From contig JAHBTJ010000008.1 of the NCBI GenBank assembly GCA_019638595.1, positions 215,730-279,729 on the forward strand: a stretch of 64,000 bases of DNA, read 5' to 3'. This stretch comes from Chitinophagaceae bacterium (lineage in GTDB: Bacteria > Bacteroidota > Bacteroidia > Chitinophagales > Chitinophagaceae). Under the pieces are notes generated by a model. It saw only the letters and a program-made list of their open reading frames with translations. It was not told where the DNA came from and did no database searches. The translations under genes and the position numbers were made by a program. Positions 51,996 through 61,929 of the stretch are shown here, piece by piece; the first letter of the stretch is position 1, and the number at the start of each line of letters is the position of its first letter.

Positions 51996-53351
51996 ATGAA
52001 CAATAAGCATGTAACCGTTTTTATTTGGTCCATCATTCTGGCTTTGGGAGGGTTTCTTTTTGGATTTGATACCGCTGTTATTTCGGGAGTGGAGAAAAAA
52101 GTGCAGGCATTATTTGATCTTTCCCCGTTCTGGCATGGCTTTACTATTGCCTCCGCGTTGATCGGCACGGTTGCCGGCGCGCTCTTCGCCGGAAAGCCTA
52201 CAGACCGGTACGGCAGGAAACCTGTGTTGTTTGTAGTAGCCTTATTGTTCTTCATTTCGGCTATTGGCAGTGCAATCGCCTTTAACGTAGAAATTTTTAT
52301 TCTGTTCCGTTTCCTGGGCGGCATTGCTGTTGGCGCGTCATCGGTAGTAGCGCCGATGTACATATCGGAAGTATCGCCGGCTTTCATGCGGGGCAGGATG
52401 ACAGCCCTGTTCCAGTTCAATGTAATATTCGGAATACTGATCGCTTATGTATCCAACTATGCGCTCCGCGATATGGGAGATGATGCGTGGCGCTGGATGC
52501 TGGGAGTAGGCGGGTTACCCGCCGTAGCTTATTTCTTTTTATTGTTCATAGTTCCCGAAAGCCCGAGATTTCTTATCAAGAAGAACAAAACCGACGCGGC
52601 GCTGGCAGTGCTCCGCAAAATTGAAACAGGAAATACAGAAGCCGAAATGGAAGAAATCAGGCAAAGCATGAGTGGAACCAGGGATAAGCTGTTCTCAGGC
52701 AAATACGCCAGACCCATTCTGATAGCCTTCCTGGTAGCCATGTTCAACCAGTTATCCGGCATCAATGCCATTCTTTATTATGCGCCCCGCATTTTTGAAT
52801 TGACCGGGTTGTCCACTGCAGATGCTATGCTGCAACCTGTACTGATTGGTATTACTAACGGCATATTTACGATGCTGGGACTCATTGTTATTGATAAAGT
52901 AGGGCGCAAAAAATTGTTGATCGCAGGCTCTGTTGGTATGGCTGTCTGCCTGGGACTTACTGCCAAAGCTTTCCATGATCAAAGCTTTCATGGTTACAGC
53001 CTGCTGGTATTTCTTACAGGCTATATTATATTCTTTGCCTTCTCTACGGGAGCAGTGATCTGGGTGCTGATCTCGGAAGTTTTCCCCAATGCCGTACGTG
53101 GCCAGGGACAATCGCTGGGCAGCTTTACCCACTGGCTTTTTGCGGCCATCATCACATTTATCTTCCCGGTAATGGTAGAAAAAGGAGAAAATGGTGCAGC
53201 CTATACATTTATGCTGTTTTCTGTTGCCATGGTATTACAAGCCATTGTAGTCTGGAGATATTTCCCTGAAACAAAAGGGAAGACGCTTGAACAACTGGGA
53301 GATGAGCTTTCTGTAAAAAATATTGATCAATTCAAAAAAATGGAGGCATGA
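51996..53351 (+). CDS. Sugar-porter MFS transporter (probable fructose/H+ symporter)
   Basis: A 451-residue, 12-helix inner-membrane transporter of the sugar porter family. Signatures are GGFLFGFDTAVISG (TM1), AGKPTDRYGRKPVL (motif A), RFLGGIAVGASSVVAPMYISEVSPAFMRG, PESPRFLIKKN before the central loop, FNQLSGINAILYYAPRIF (TM7 sugar-binding QLSG/N) and FPETKGKTLEQL at the end. In fructan loci of Bacteroides a transporter of this family imports released fructose; the same role is inferred from its position between the PfkB-fold gene and susC. Confidence 0.93.
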   Translation: MNNKHVTVFIWSIILALGGFLFGFDTAVISGVEKKVQALFDLSPFWHGFTIASALIGTVAGALFAGKPTDRYGRKPVLFVVALLFFISAIGSAIAFNVEIFILFRFLGGIAVGASSVVAPMYISEVSPAFMRGRMTALFQFNVIFGILIAYVSNYALRDMGDDAWRWMLGVGGLPAVAYFFLLFIVPESPRFLIKKNKTDAALAVLRKIETGNTEAEMEEIRQSMSGTRDKLFSGKYARPILIAFLVAMFNQLSGINAILYYAPRIFELTGLSTADAMLQPVLIGITNGIFTMLGLIVIDKVGRKKLLIAGSVGMAVCLGLTAKAFHDQSFHGYSLLVFLTGYIIFFAFSTGAVIWVLISEVFPNAVRGQGQSLGSFTHWLFAAIITFIFPVMVEKGENGAAYTFMLFSVAMVLQAIVVWRYFPETKGKTLEQLGDELSVKNIDQFKKMEA

Positions 53352-53475
53352 AAAGACCCAAATTGTACCTGGCTCCATCTGCAAGAGACGGGTGAGGGAC
53401 TATACTGAAACGAAAAAATAAGTATGTAAACGGCATTCATTGCGATTGCTATTATTAAGCCAAAATATCTATGTT

Positions 53476-56400
53476 ATGAACTTAACTGCTCATTACAAAA
53501 TGCATCAAAGCCTCAACAGCAGGCTTACGAAGATAGGAGCACTGTTGCTTTTTATCTTTCTTTCAACAACTGCTGCGGGTGCACCCGCCGAAAAAGACAA
53601 TCCCCTCCGATGGATGCTACCGGAGAAAAGTGCCGCCCCCATTACCGGCAAAATAACAGACAGTGATGGGAATCCTCTTGAAGGCGCTACCATAACGGTA
53701 GCGGGTACTTCAGTTTCAACAAAATCAGACAGAAACGGAAACTTTTCTATTGCCGCCAATACCGGCGATATCCTCGAAGTAAGCTTTGTAGGATTTGGTA
53801 AAGCCGTGATCAATATCGGTAATCAAACAGATGTTGCCATTCAGTTGGAGCCTGCATATGCGGCGGCACAGGAAGTTGTGGTAGTAGGGTATGGAACACA
53901 AAAGAAAGCCAGCTTAACGGGCGCCGTATCCGTGGTAAAAATGACCGACATCAAAGAACAGGCTCTTGCTACCGGGAATGTGGTAAAAGCCATGGACAAC
54001 AGGGTGCCGGGCATTACAACTTCTTTTAACGGAAATCCCAATGGCGGAGCATCTATACTTATCAGGGGAAGAGGCTCCTTAAACAGCAGCACTGCACCTT
54101 TGATCATAATTGACGGGGTACCTACCAACAGGGGTTTGAATGAGCTCCCTGTTAACGAGATCGAATCTATACAGGTGCTGAAAGATGCTTCTGCTGCTAC
54201 AATATATGGATCGAGGGCGGCGAATGGTGTATACATCATCACCACCAAATCAGCCAAAAAAGGCACAAAGGTAGAAGTGAACTCTTCTTTAACGGTTGGA
54301 TTCCTGCCCGGGAACCCAATTCCATTGTTAAACACAGAACAGTACGGCAGAGCACAATGGATGGCAGCCAGGAATGACAATGTGGATCCTAACTATGGTG
54401 TGTACAGTTTTGAGGATCACCAGGATGCCAATGGTAACTGGGTGCTCGACAGGATCATTTTACCGGAATACCTGGATGCTGCTCAAACAATGAAACCTGC
54501 GAACACGAACTGGCAAAAAGAAATATCCCGCAATGCGATATCATATAATAATAATGTGAGCCTTTCGCATGCAGGAGACAACGGAGGTGCTTTGCTGGCA
54601 GTAGATTACCTGAAAAGTGCAGGAACAACTAAGTATAACGAATGGGACAGGTTCAGCGTACGATTGAATTCAAACTATAAATTGTTCAGCGAAAGAGTTA
54701 AAGTAGGGGAGAATTTTTCAGTTACTAAAATGAAATATACGGGCGGAAGTTGGTTAGGGAATACAGTAAATATACAATCTATTGTTCCCGTAAGAACAGT
54801 TGATGGTGTTGGCTGGGGCGGCCCGGTCATGGGCATGAGCGACCGCAATAACCCATTGCTTGATATCATGAGAAACAGGCAGAATTTCACTACCGACATC
54901 CGGTTACTGGGTTCTGCATACCTGGATATTGAGATCATAAAAAATCTTCATTTCAGATCTACTATTGGCATTGACTATGTAGGCTACTGGAATAACAACT
55001 CCGTATTAAAATATCAGGCAGGTTTTATGTCGGAAACTGTCAGCAGGTTGCAAACCAATGCCAACTATGGAGGCAGCTGGACATGGAATAATGTGGCGGA
55101 TTATGGCTTTCATATCGGAGAAGGTAATAATTTCCAGGTAATGGTGGGGCAGGAAGCAACCAAGGCCCGTGGAGCAAATCTCTGGGGTGCCAGGGACGGG
55201 TTTGCAAGCGAGGATGTAGACTACATGTATCTTGATGTGGGAGACGGTAATGTAAGGAACGGCGGGCTTGCCTGGGGAAATTCGCAAAATTCCTATTTTG
55301 GAAGGCTGAACTATGATTATAAGGGAAGATACCTGCTTACCGGTATTATGAGGAGAGATGGTTCTTCACGCTTTGGGGCAAGCAACAGGTATGCATTCTT
55401 CCCTTCTGTTTCCGGTGGCTGGGTAATAAGTGAAGAAGCATTCATGAAGAATGTGAGCTGGATATCAAACCTCAAGCTGAGATATGGATGGGGCAAAACC
55501 GGTAACCAGGCTATTGACAATTATGCATCTTATGCACAATACCAGGCGCTGTATGGCGACAATGCATGGCCGGTATATAACAGTGCTGCCTATGATATTT
55601 ACGGAGCCGACCAGGGCAATCTTCCCTCGGGTTATATCAGGCTCCAATTGGGAAATCCCAATCTGAAGTGGGAAGCAACGACACAGAGCAACTTCGGCCT
55701 TGATTTTTCTTTATTACAGAATAAATTAAGCGGATCTTTCGACTATTATATAAAGAATACTACAGACATCCTGGTGAAGCCACCCACCCTCACCGTTACA
55801 GGTTATGGGGCAGGAATGTGGATCAATGGCGCCACTATGAAGAACTGGGGATGGGAAGCGATACTGTCTTATTCGGATAAAGCAGGCAATGTTGAGTATA
55901 GCGCTACCGCAAATTTCTACAGGAATACGAACAGGTTTATGTATATCGTTCCGGAAGCTGTTGGCGCTTATCCGGGCAACGGGCGGGACCAGATCATTCT
56001 CGGCAGGCCGCTCAACTCCCTCTATGGCTATGTAGTGGAAGGTATTTTCCAGGATCAGCAGGAAGTAGATAATGCTGCTGCACAACCCGGAAAGGGCGTT
56101 GGCAGGCTGAAATACAGGGACGTCAGTGGTCCACAGGGAAAGCCTGACGGAAAGATTGACGCAGATGACAGAACCTGGATCGGTGTTAATGAACCCAGGC
56201 TCGCATGGGGACTAAACCTGCAGGGTAAATGGAAAAATTTTGATGCGGCAGTATTTTTTAATGCTGAAATCGGCAGGCAGATCCCAAGTCCTACCAAGGG
56301 ATATACTGATTTCTTCGGGTTCTTTGGAGGGCAAAATTATGGTACCAGGGTGCTGGACAGTTGGTCGCCTACCAATACATCCTCCACGATACCCGCTATC

Positions 56401-56673
56401 ACAAAAGCAGACCTTAACTCTGAAAATCGCTTTTCTACCTATTTCGTAGAAAAAACTTCCTATGTGAAGCTTCAGTCCGTGAGTCTCGGCTACAGCCTGA
56501 AGCCGTCTGCATCAAAGGCTTTTGTAAAAGGAGCAAGATTTTTCCTGCAGGGAGAAAATTTACACGTATTTAAGTTGCCCGGTAATACTTTCACCGGCTT
56601 TGACCCCAAAAGCTGGGATGTCAACTTTCCCTTACCTACTTCCGTTACTGCAGGTATTAACATCAACCTCTAA
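53476..56673 (+). CDS. SusC/RagA-type TonB-dependent outer-membrane transporter
   Basis: A 1065-residue outer-membrane importer for oligosaccharides. The ATG at 53476 is chosen; an in-frame TTG lies 36 bases earlier. The signal peptide spans the first 40 residues (IGALLLFIFLSTTAAGAPA). A carboxypeptidase-regulatory domain follows (ITGKITDSDGNPLEGATITVAGT ... VAIQLEP), then the SusC signature EVVVVGYGTQKKASLTGAVSVV and the plug (VPGITTSFNGNPNGGASILIRGRGSLN, PLIIIDGVP, IESIQVLKDASAATIYGSRAANGVYIITT). The barrel continues to GINI. It works with the SusD lipoprotein encoded 7 bases downstream, which closes the barrel as a lid over captured glycan. Confidence 0.97.
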   Translation: MNLTAHYKMHQSLNSRLTKIGALLLFIFLSTTAAGAPAEKDNPLRWMLPEKSAAPITGKITDSDGNPLEGATITVAGTSVSTKSDRNGNFSIAANTGDILEVSFVGFGKAVINIGNQTDVAIQLEPAYAAAQEVVVVGYGTQKKASLTGAVSVVKMTDIKEQALATGNVVKAMDNRVPGITTSFNGNPNGGASILIRGRGSLNSSTAPLIIIDGVPTNRGLNELPVNEIESIQVLKDASAATIYGSRAANGVYIITTKSAKKGTKVEVNSSLTVGFLPGNPIPLLNTEQYGRAQWMAARNDNVDPNYGVYSFEDHQDANGNWVLDRIILPEYLDAAQTMKPANTNWQKEISRNAISYNNNVSLSHAGDNGGALLAVDYLKSAGTTKYNEWDRFSVRLNSNYKLFSERVKVGENFSVTKMKYTGGSWLGNTVNIQSIVPVRTVDGVGWGGPVMGMSDRNNPLLDIMRNRQNFTTDIRLLGSAYLDIEIIKNLHFRSTIGIDYVGYWNNNSVLKYQAGFMSETVSRLQTNANYGGSWTWNNVADYGFHIGEGNNFQVMVGQEATKARGANLWGARDGFASEDVDYMYLDVGDGNVRNGGLAWGNSQNSYFGRLNYDYKGRYLLTGIMRRDGSSRFGASNRYAFFPSVSGGWVISEEAFMKNVSWISNLKLRYGWGKTGNQAIDNYASYAQYQALYGDNAWPVYNSAAYDIYGADQGNLPSGYIRLQLGNPNLKWEATTQSNFGLDFSLLQNKLSGSFDYYIKNTTDILVKPPTLTVTGYGAGMWINGATMKNWGWEAILSYSDKAGNVEYSATANFYRNTNRFMYIVPEAVGAYPGNGRDQIILGRPLNSLYGYVVEGIFQDQQEVDNAAAQPGKGVGRLKYRDVSGPQGKPDGKIDADDRTWIGVNEPRLAWGLNLQGKWKNFDAAVFFNAEIGRQIPSPTKGYTDFFGFFGGQNYGTRVLDSWSPTNTSSTIPAITKADLNSENRFSTYFVEKTSYVKLQSVSLGYSLKPSASKAFVKGARFFLQGENLHVFKLPGNTFTGFDPKSWDVNFPLPTSVTAGININL

Positions 56674-56680
56674 TCATAAA

Positions 56681-58411
56681 ATGAATTGCAATATGAAAAA
56701 GATAAAGAATATAGCTGCAGCAGGTGTGATACTGTTGTTATGTGCGTGTAACAATAAATTTCTTGAAGATGCCCCCAAAGGGATCATTACCGAGGGGCTG
56801 CTCGCCTCGCGGGAAAATGCAGAGAAAATGGTAATAGCCGCTTATGCAGCGCAGGGGAATGAACGATATTATTTGCGACCGCTCACTCCTTGGCCATATG
56901 GTGATCTGAGAGGTGGGGATGCTTACAAAGGAGGAGCAGGCATCGGCGACCTGCCTGAATGGAATGTATCTGAGACCTTTGTAAATATGACCACAGATGA
57001 AGGCGGTGTGGCGGGGAAATGGGAGATTGAATACCAGTGTATCTCCCGTACCAACCAGGCTTTGAAAATTTTGAGCATGGTGGATTTCCCGGAGAAGACA
57101 ACAAGGGTTGCAGAAATGCGCTTTCTCAGGGCTAACAATTATTTCTGGCTGAAGCTCAACTTCCGGTATGTTCCATTTATTGATGAGACACTGGAGGTAG
57201 CTGATTATAAAAGCGTGGGCAATGATCTCACCGATGAAGAGCTTTGGGGAAAGATTATTGATGATCTTCAGTTCGCCATCGATAATTTACCTGAGGTACC
57301 TACAGACGGTGCAGTAGGGCGCCCCACCAAATTTGCAGCGAAAGCCTATATGGCCAAAGTATTGCTATATGCATCCTATGAGCAGGACGAGAAAAACCAG
57401 GTGGTAAATATAAACACGGACAGGCTGCAACAGGTAGTGAATCTGACGACCGATGTAATTCAAAATTCCGGCAAGCAACTGTTTGCAGACTTTGCTGATA
57501 ATTTTCAATGCGAGACACAAAACGGTATGGAATCCATTTGGGCGATACAATTTTCGCATAACGATGGCACACCAACCGGCCGTATCAATGGAACAAACCA
57601 GGTGGTATACCCCATGGTAAAAGAATATGGCTGCTGCGGTTATCATACCCCTTCTCAAAACCTGGTGAATGCATTCAGAACAGTTAACGGATTACCGGAT
57701 TTTGATCATTATAACAGTATAAATATTGTGAATGCTGCCAGCGTAAAAACGCATACCATCGATCCCCGTTTGCTGCATACTGTAGCAATGGATGGGCTGC
57801 CTTATAAATATAAGGCGGATTTTATTTTTGATGGCGACACCTGGCCGCGCCAGCCGGAGAGCTACGGTAGCTTTATGTCAATGAAAGAAACAGTACCTTA
57901 TGACTCTCCGTGCTATCAACCGGTTAATCCCTGGAAAAGTGATTCCAAGAACAGGGATGTGATCCGCCTGGATGATGTGATACTATGGAAAGCAGAAGCG
58001 CTGATCCAGTTGAACAGGCACGCGGAAGCCTTACCGCTGATCAATCAATTGAGGAACAGGGCTGCTCAAAGCACCACTTTACTGGTTGACTTACACGGGG
58101 ATCCTACCGGTAATTTTGATATAAAGCCGTATTTGGATGGCGTAAATTGTACCTGGACGAAAGAGTTTGCATGGAAAGCGTTGAAATGGGAACGCCGACT
58201 GGAAATGGCATGTGAAGGATTCAGAGCGTATGATCTTCTGCGTTGGGGTGTTTTTGCAGAAGAAATGAATACCTATTTCAGCGTGGAAAGAACCAGGAGA
58301 TCACACCTGGCAAATGCTAAATTTACAAAGGAAAGAGATGAATATCTCCCGATACCTAAAGGACAGATAGATTTGAGCCAGAATCTTTACAGGCAGAACT
58401 ATGGCTATTGA
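56681..58411 (+). CDS. SusD/RagB-type glycan-binding lipoprotein
   Basis: A 576-residue surface lipoprotein that binds the target glycan and pairs with SusC. The ATG at 56681 is 7 bases after the susC stop; a second ATG at 56693 would also work. Lipobox VILLLCACNNKFLEDAPKG with the Cys near residue 22 is the typical SusD opening. TPR-like helices follow (RFLRANNYFWLKLNFRYVPFI; RPTKFAAKAYMAKVLLY). The C-terminal KALKWERRLEMACEGFRAYDLLRWG and EYLPIPKGQIDLSQNLYRQNYGY are diagnostic of the RagB/SusD family. The ligand is probably a fructan, inferred from the GH32 neighbours. Confidence 0.96.
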   Translation: MNCNMKKIKNIAAAGVILLLCACNNKFLEDAPKGIITEGLLASRENAEKMVIAAYAAQGNERYYLRPLTPWPYGDLRGGDAYKGGAGIGDLPEWNVSETFVNMTTDEGGVAGKWEIEYQCISRTNQALKILSMVDFPEKTTRVAEMRFLRANNYFWLKLNFRYVPFIDETLEVADYKSVGNDLTDEELWGKIIDDLQFAIDNLPEVPTDGAVGRPTKFAAKAYMAKVLLYASYEQDEKNQVVNINTDRLQQVVNLTTDVIQNSGKQLFADFADNFQCETQNGMESIWAIQFSHNDGTPTGRINGTNQVVYPMVKEYGCCGYHTPSQNLVNAFRTVNGLPDFDHYNSINIVNAASVKTHTIDPRLLHTVAMDGLPYKYKADFIFDGDTWPRQPESYGSFMSMKETVPYDSPCYQPVNPWKSDSKNRDVIRLDDVILWKAEALIQLNRHAEALPLINQLRNRAAQSTTLLVDLHGDPTGNFDIKPYLDGVNCTWTKEFAWKALKWERRLEMACEGFRAYDLLRWGVFAEEMNTYFSVERTRRSHLANAKFTKERDEYLPIPKGQIDLSQNLYRQNYGY

Positions 58412-58496
58412 TGTCTGGCCGGGCAGAAGTCATGCAAATGAATGGTATGGCTTCCGCTTTTTTTGGATTTTACACTCTTACAAATGAATTGAGACC

Positions 58497-60167
58497 ATGA
58501 ATAAAAAGAAAATCTGCATTGTAATCATTGCCGCTACGCTTTGCAGCGACTTGTGGGCACAGCTCAAAGAAGACCAGCCACTGGTCAATGAAGAAAAAGA
58601 TATTCCGGCTAATGTGATCAGCGCTACAGCGGCATTCCGCGAAAGACTGTTAAGTGATCCTTACCGCCCGGGGTATCATTTTAGCTTTCCTGAAGGTGAT
58701 GGACGCCCGGGAGATCCCAATGGGGCATTTTATCATAACGGGCTTTATCACCTGATGTTTTTGTATAAGCGTACAGACGGTAAGTTTGCCTGGGGACACG
58801 CTTCCAGCAAGGACCTCCTCCACTGGAGATACCACCCCGATGCGATAGGGCCGGGCGATGGCGATGAAGGCTGTTTCAGCGGTGGCGCGTTTGTAGATGA
58901 TGACGGCACTGCTGTATTGTCTTACTGGATGCTGTGGGGTGCAAAGGGGATCGGCCTTGCCAGCAGCAAAGACCCGGATTTTTCACATTGGCAAAAATCC
59001 GGCGCTAATCCCGTGATACAGTCAACAGAGTGGGGCATTACTGCCCTGAAAAATAAAGAGGGAAAACCTTATTACGTTGGTTCGGCCGACCCTTCCAATA
59101 TCTGGAAAAAGAATGGGAAATACTATATGGCTACCGGCAACCTGCTGGTACTGCGTAAGTTTGGCTCGCGTGGCGCCGGGCTGCCGGCTAATTTCACTGA
59201 AGGAAGCTTACCGGAAGATTCACTTAACTACCAGGGAGACCGGCTGTATTTATTTGAATCGGATAACCTGAAGGACTGGACGTACAAACATGAATTCTAT
59301 CAGTCCAACCGGAAGTGGACACAAAAGACGGAGGATAATATGTGTCCCAGTTTCTTACCGCTGCCATCATCACCCTACGGAGGCAAAAGCGATAAGCATC
59401 TCCTGCTGTTCATCAGTCATAACCTGGGTTGCCAGTATTATATCGGCAGCTACCGGGATGATCAATTTTTTCCTGATAAGCACGGGAGGATGACCTGGAC
59501 TGACAACGCTTATTTTGCACCTGAAGCGTTGGTGGATAACAAAGGGCGGCAAATTATGTGGGCCTGGATTTTTGACGACCGGCCCGATAGCCTGAAAAAT
59601 TATTACGGCTGGAATGGCATATATGGATTACCCCGGTCGCTTTGGGTGAACAGGGATGGCGAATTGGGGATGCGCCCGGTGGAAGAATTGAAAAACCTTC
59701 GCATGAATGAAAGGGAAAGGAAAAATATCAGTCTTACTACAGGCAACCCGTTGACATTGCATCGGCAAAGCAGCCGGTACACAGAAATGGATATCACCCT
59801 ACAGCCCGGCACTGCGGCACAGGCAGGCATTGTAGTAGCCCGTTCGGAAGATGGAAGAGAAGAAACGGTCATTTACTACGATGCCCAAGAAAAGAAGCTG
59901 AAGCTGGATGCGTCAAAGTCAAGCTTGAGTTACGGGAGAAGAAATGTAGAGAGCGCCCCGTTCGAATTGAAAAAGGGAGAGCCGCTTAACCTGCGGGTAT
60001 TTATTGATAATGGAATTATAGAAGTTTTTGCAAACGACAGGCAGGCCATCGCAAGAACAGTATATCCCACATTAGGAGGCTCAGCCGTACAGCTTTTTTC
60101 CAAAGGTGGTAACGCGGTAGTGGTGTCTGTTAAAACATGGGATATAGCTCCTTCCAATCCATATTAA
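58497..60167 (+). CDS. Secreted GH32-family glycosidase 1 with atypical motifs
   Basis: A 556-residue secreted enzyme: signal peptide 1-21 (...CSDLWAQ), a five-bladed propeller to about residue 400 and a C-terminal beta-sandwich (LNLRVFIDNGIIEVFANDRQAIARTVYPT). The nucleophile motif is GRPGDPNGAFYHNGLYHLMF (Asp near 71); FAWGHASSKDLLHW and CFSGGAF are conserved. Two hallmarks differ: the RDP transition-state motif is SADPSN, and the acid/base EC motif reads EDNMCPSF, with Glu four residues before Cys instead of next to it. HNLGCQYYIG and FAPEALVDNKGRQIMWAWIFDDR are normal for GH32. It most likely hydrolyses fructosyl linkages, with specificity uncertain. The next GH32 gene starts 23 bases after its stop. 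Confidence 0.88.
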   Translation: MNKKKICIVIIAATLCSDLWAQLKEDQPLVNEEKDIPANVISATAAFRERLLSDPYRPGYHFSFPEGDGRPGDPNGAFYHNGLYHLMFLYKRTDGKFAWGHASSKDLLHWRYHPDAIGPGDGDEGCFSGGAFVDDDGTAVLSYWMLWGAKGIGLASSKDPDFSHWQKSGANPVIQSTEWGITALKNKEGKPYYVGSADPSNIWKKNGKYYMATGNLLVLRKFGSRGAGLPANFTEGSLPEDSLNYQGDRLYLFESDNLKDWTYKHEFYQSNRKWTQKTEDNMCPSFLPLPSSPYGGKSDKHLLLFISHNLGCQYYIGSYRDDQFFPDKHGRMTWTDNAYFAPEALVDNKGRQIMWAWIFDDRPDSLKNYYGWNGIYGLPRSLWVNRDGELGMRPVEELKNLRMNERERKNISLTTGNPLTLHRQSSRYTEMDITLQPGTAAQAGIVVARSEDGREETVIYYDAQEKKLKLDASKSSLSYGRRNVESAPFELKKGEPLNLRVFIDNGIIEVFANDRQAIARTVYPTLGGSAVQLFSKGGNAVVVSVKTWDIAPSNPY

Positions 60168-60190
60168 ATCAACATGGTCAATCATCTAAA

Positions 60191-61771
60191 ATGAACAACA
60201 TTATGCGCAAAAGTATGTTTTGGGTGCTGGGCATCCTCTTTTCCCAGGTTTGTTACGCTCAGTACGACAAGAAAGACGATGCCGATCTGATGAATGCCAG
60301 CCGCAAGCTCAGGCAGTTGATCCAGCGTGATCCTCACCGGCCGATCTTTCATTTTGCAAATCCTGAAGGCATTGCCATGCCTTTCGATCCCAACGGTGGC
60401 ATTTACTGGAACGGGAAATACCACCTGGGCTTTATTTACCAGAGCCTGCAAAATGGAAAGCGGGAACATTTTTGGGGTCATGCTGTCACCCGCGACCTCT
60501 TCCACTGGACGCTTTACCCCGATATGCTGGACGTAAAGCCGGGTGATGTTGAGCTGGGCATATTCAGCGGGGGCACCTTCCTTTCAAGGGAAGGAATTCC
60601 CCATATTATTTATCATGGGGCGGGAGCTGATGTTAACCTTGTTGCCTACTCGAAGGACAGGGATCTGAGAAAGTGGATAAAGTTTGAAGGCAACCCCGTA
60701 CTGGCTACGCCGGCTAAAGGCAGCGCCCTTGAAGGAGAGTACCGGGCCTGGGATCCCGAATGCTGGTTCGACAAAAAGACAGATCATTATTACCAGATCG
60801 CCGGAGGAGAGATAGCCGGGTTGTTTAAATCAAAAGACATGTATAAATGGAACTATATCGGTGATTTTATAGACAGGAAAAACAACCGGCTTTTTAATTA
60901 TGAAGACATTTCCTGCCCTGATTTTTTCAGGATCGGTGACAAAGATATTTTGTTGTTTATCAGCCATCAGTTAGGTACGCAATACTATATTGGAAAATTT
61001 GAGAATGATAAATACACCATAGAAAAGCACGGTCGCATGAATTGGCCCGGCGGTACCTTTTTTGCCCCGGAGCAGTTGGTGGATGATAAGGGCAGGAATA
61101 TCATATGGGGATGGGTGCTGGAAAGAAAGCCTGCTCATCTTCCCAATTATGGCTGGTCGGGCATCATGAGCCTGCCAAGAGTATTGACACTTTCTAAAAG
61201 CGGCGAAATGCAGGTTAACCCGCCGGAAGAAATCAGGAATATAAGATTACCTGGTGGACTGAAGGAAAAGCCGGGAACCATTGCCGCCAATACGGAAAGG
61301 GTAGTTTCCATGGAAGGTACATCGCTGGAAATAAAAGCAGACTTTAAAGGTTCAGACAAATCGGCTTATGGTGTTAAAGTGTTTTGTTCTCCGGATGGCA
61401 GGGAAGAAACGGTTATCCAATACGACCCGGTAGCGAAAGAGATCATTATTGATTTTATCAAGTCATCCTTTCATAACCCTGTAGAGATGGTAACCCATGT
61501 TATTTCAAAGCCTGAAAAAATAGAAGGTTTTGGGAGCACCACATCCCGGCAAAGAGCGCCGTTTGAGTTGAAAAAGGGAGAGCAGTTGCAACTGGATATT
61601 TTTATTGACCGGTCCATTATCGAGGTTTTTGCAAATGGCAGGCAATGTGTTACCCAGGTAGTATACCCCGAATTAAAAACCAGCACGCAGATAAAATTAT
61701 TCGCAACTGACGAACCTGTAATTGCCGGGAACTTGGAAGTATATGAAATGTCGGAAACGAATAATTATTGA
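60191..61771 (+). CDS. Secreted GH32-family glycosidase 2 with atypical motifs
   Basis: A 526-residue paralogue of the preceding enzyme. The start at 60191 precedes a signal peptide (RKSMFWVLGILFSQVCYAQ); an open frame extends back over the upstream stop without similarity. Motifs are AMPFDPNGGIYWNGKYHLGF (nucleophile near residue 66), FWGHAVTRDLFHW and GIFSGGTF. RDP is replaced by AWDPECWF, and the EC region reads YEDISCPDFF (Glu near 238). The C-terminal sandwich has LQLDIFIDRSIIEVFANGRQ. The EDxSCPD pattern also occurs, as I recall, in a branch of GH32-like proteins of Bacteroidota and Planctomycetes. Last gene of the PUL operon; a hairpin near 61778-61795 and a 7-nt array follow. Confidence 0.87.
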   Translation: MNNIMRKSMFWVLGILFSQVCYAQYDKKDDADLMNASRKLRQLIQRDPHRPIFHFANPEGIAMPFDPNGGIYWNGKYHLGFIYQSLQNGKREHFWGHAVTRDLFHWTLYPDMLDVKPGDVELGIFSGGTFLSREGIPHIIYHGAGADVNLVAYSKDRDLRKWIKFEGNPVLATPAKGSALEGEYRAWDPECWFDKKTDHYYQIAGGEIAGLFKSKDMYKWNYIGDFIDRKNNRLFNYEDISCPDFFRIGDKDILLFISHQLGTQYYIGKFENDKYTIEKHGRMNWPGGTFFAPEQLVDDKGRNIIWGWVLERKPAHLPNYGWSGIMSLPRVLTLSKSGEMQVNPPEEIRNIRLPGGLKEKPGTIAANTERVVSMEGTSLEIKADFKGSDKSAYGVKVFCSPDGREETVIQYDPVAKEIIIDFIKSSFHNPVEMVTHVISKPEKIEGFGSTTSRQRAPFELKKGEQLQLDIFIDRSIIEVFANGRQCVTQVVYPELKTSTQIKLFATDEPVIAGNLEVYEMSETNNY

Positions 61772-61867
61772 GGAACCGGGCGGCAGCAGCCACCCGCAGT
61801 GTTGCGCAAAAACATCATTACAAAATTTTATGCCGCTGAAAAAGCAATTGGGTAGCTAAAAGATGTT

Positions 61868-61923
61868 CCCAACTATAATAAATAAACAATAAACAACAAA
61901 CTATAAATCACAAACAAACAACC
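61868..61923. repeat. 7-nt periodic intergenic array F
   Basis: Eight heptamers in register (ATAAACA, ACAAACT types) between the convergent GH32 and gldD genes, ending seven bases before the gldD stop codon at 61930. Preceding bases from 61850 can be read in the same 7-nt phase. The units match the AAACTAT class of array A. Confidence 0.68.
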
Positions 61924-61929
61924 CGCTCC

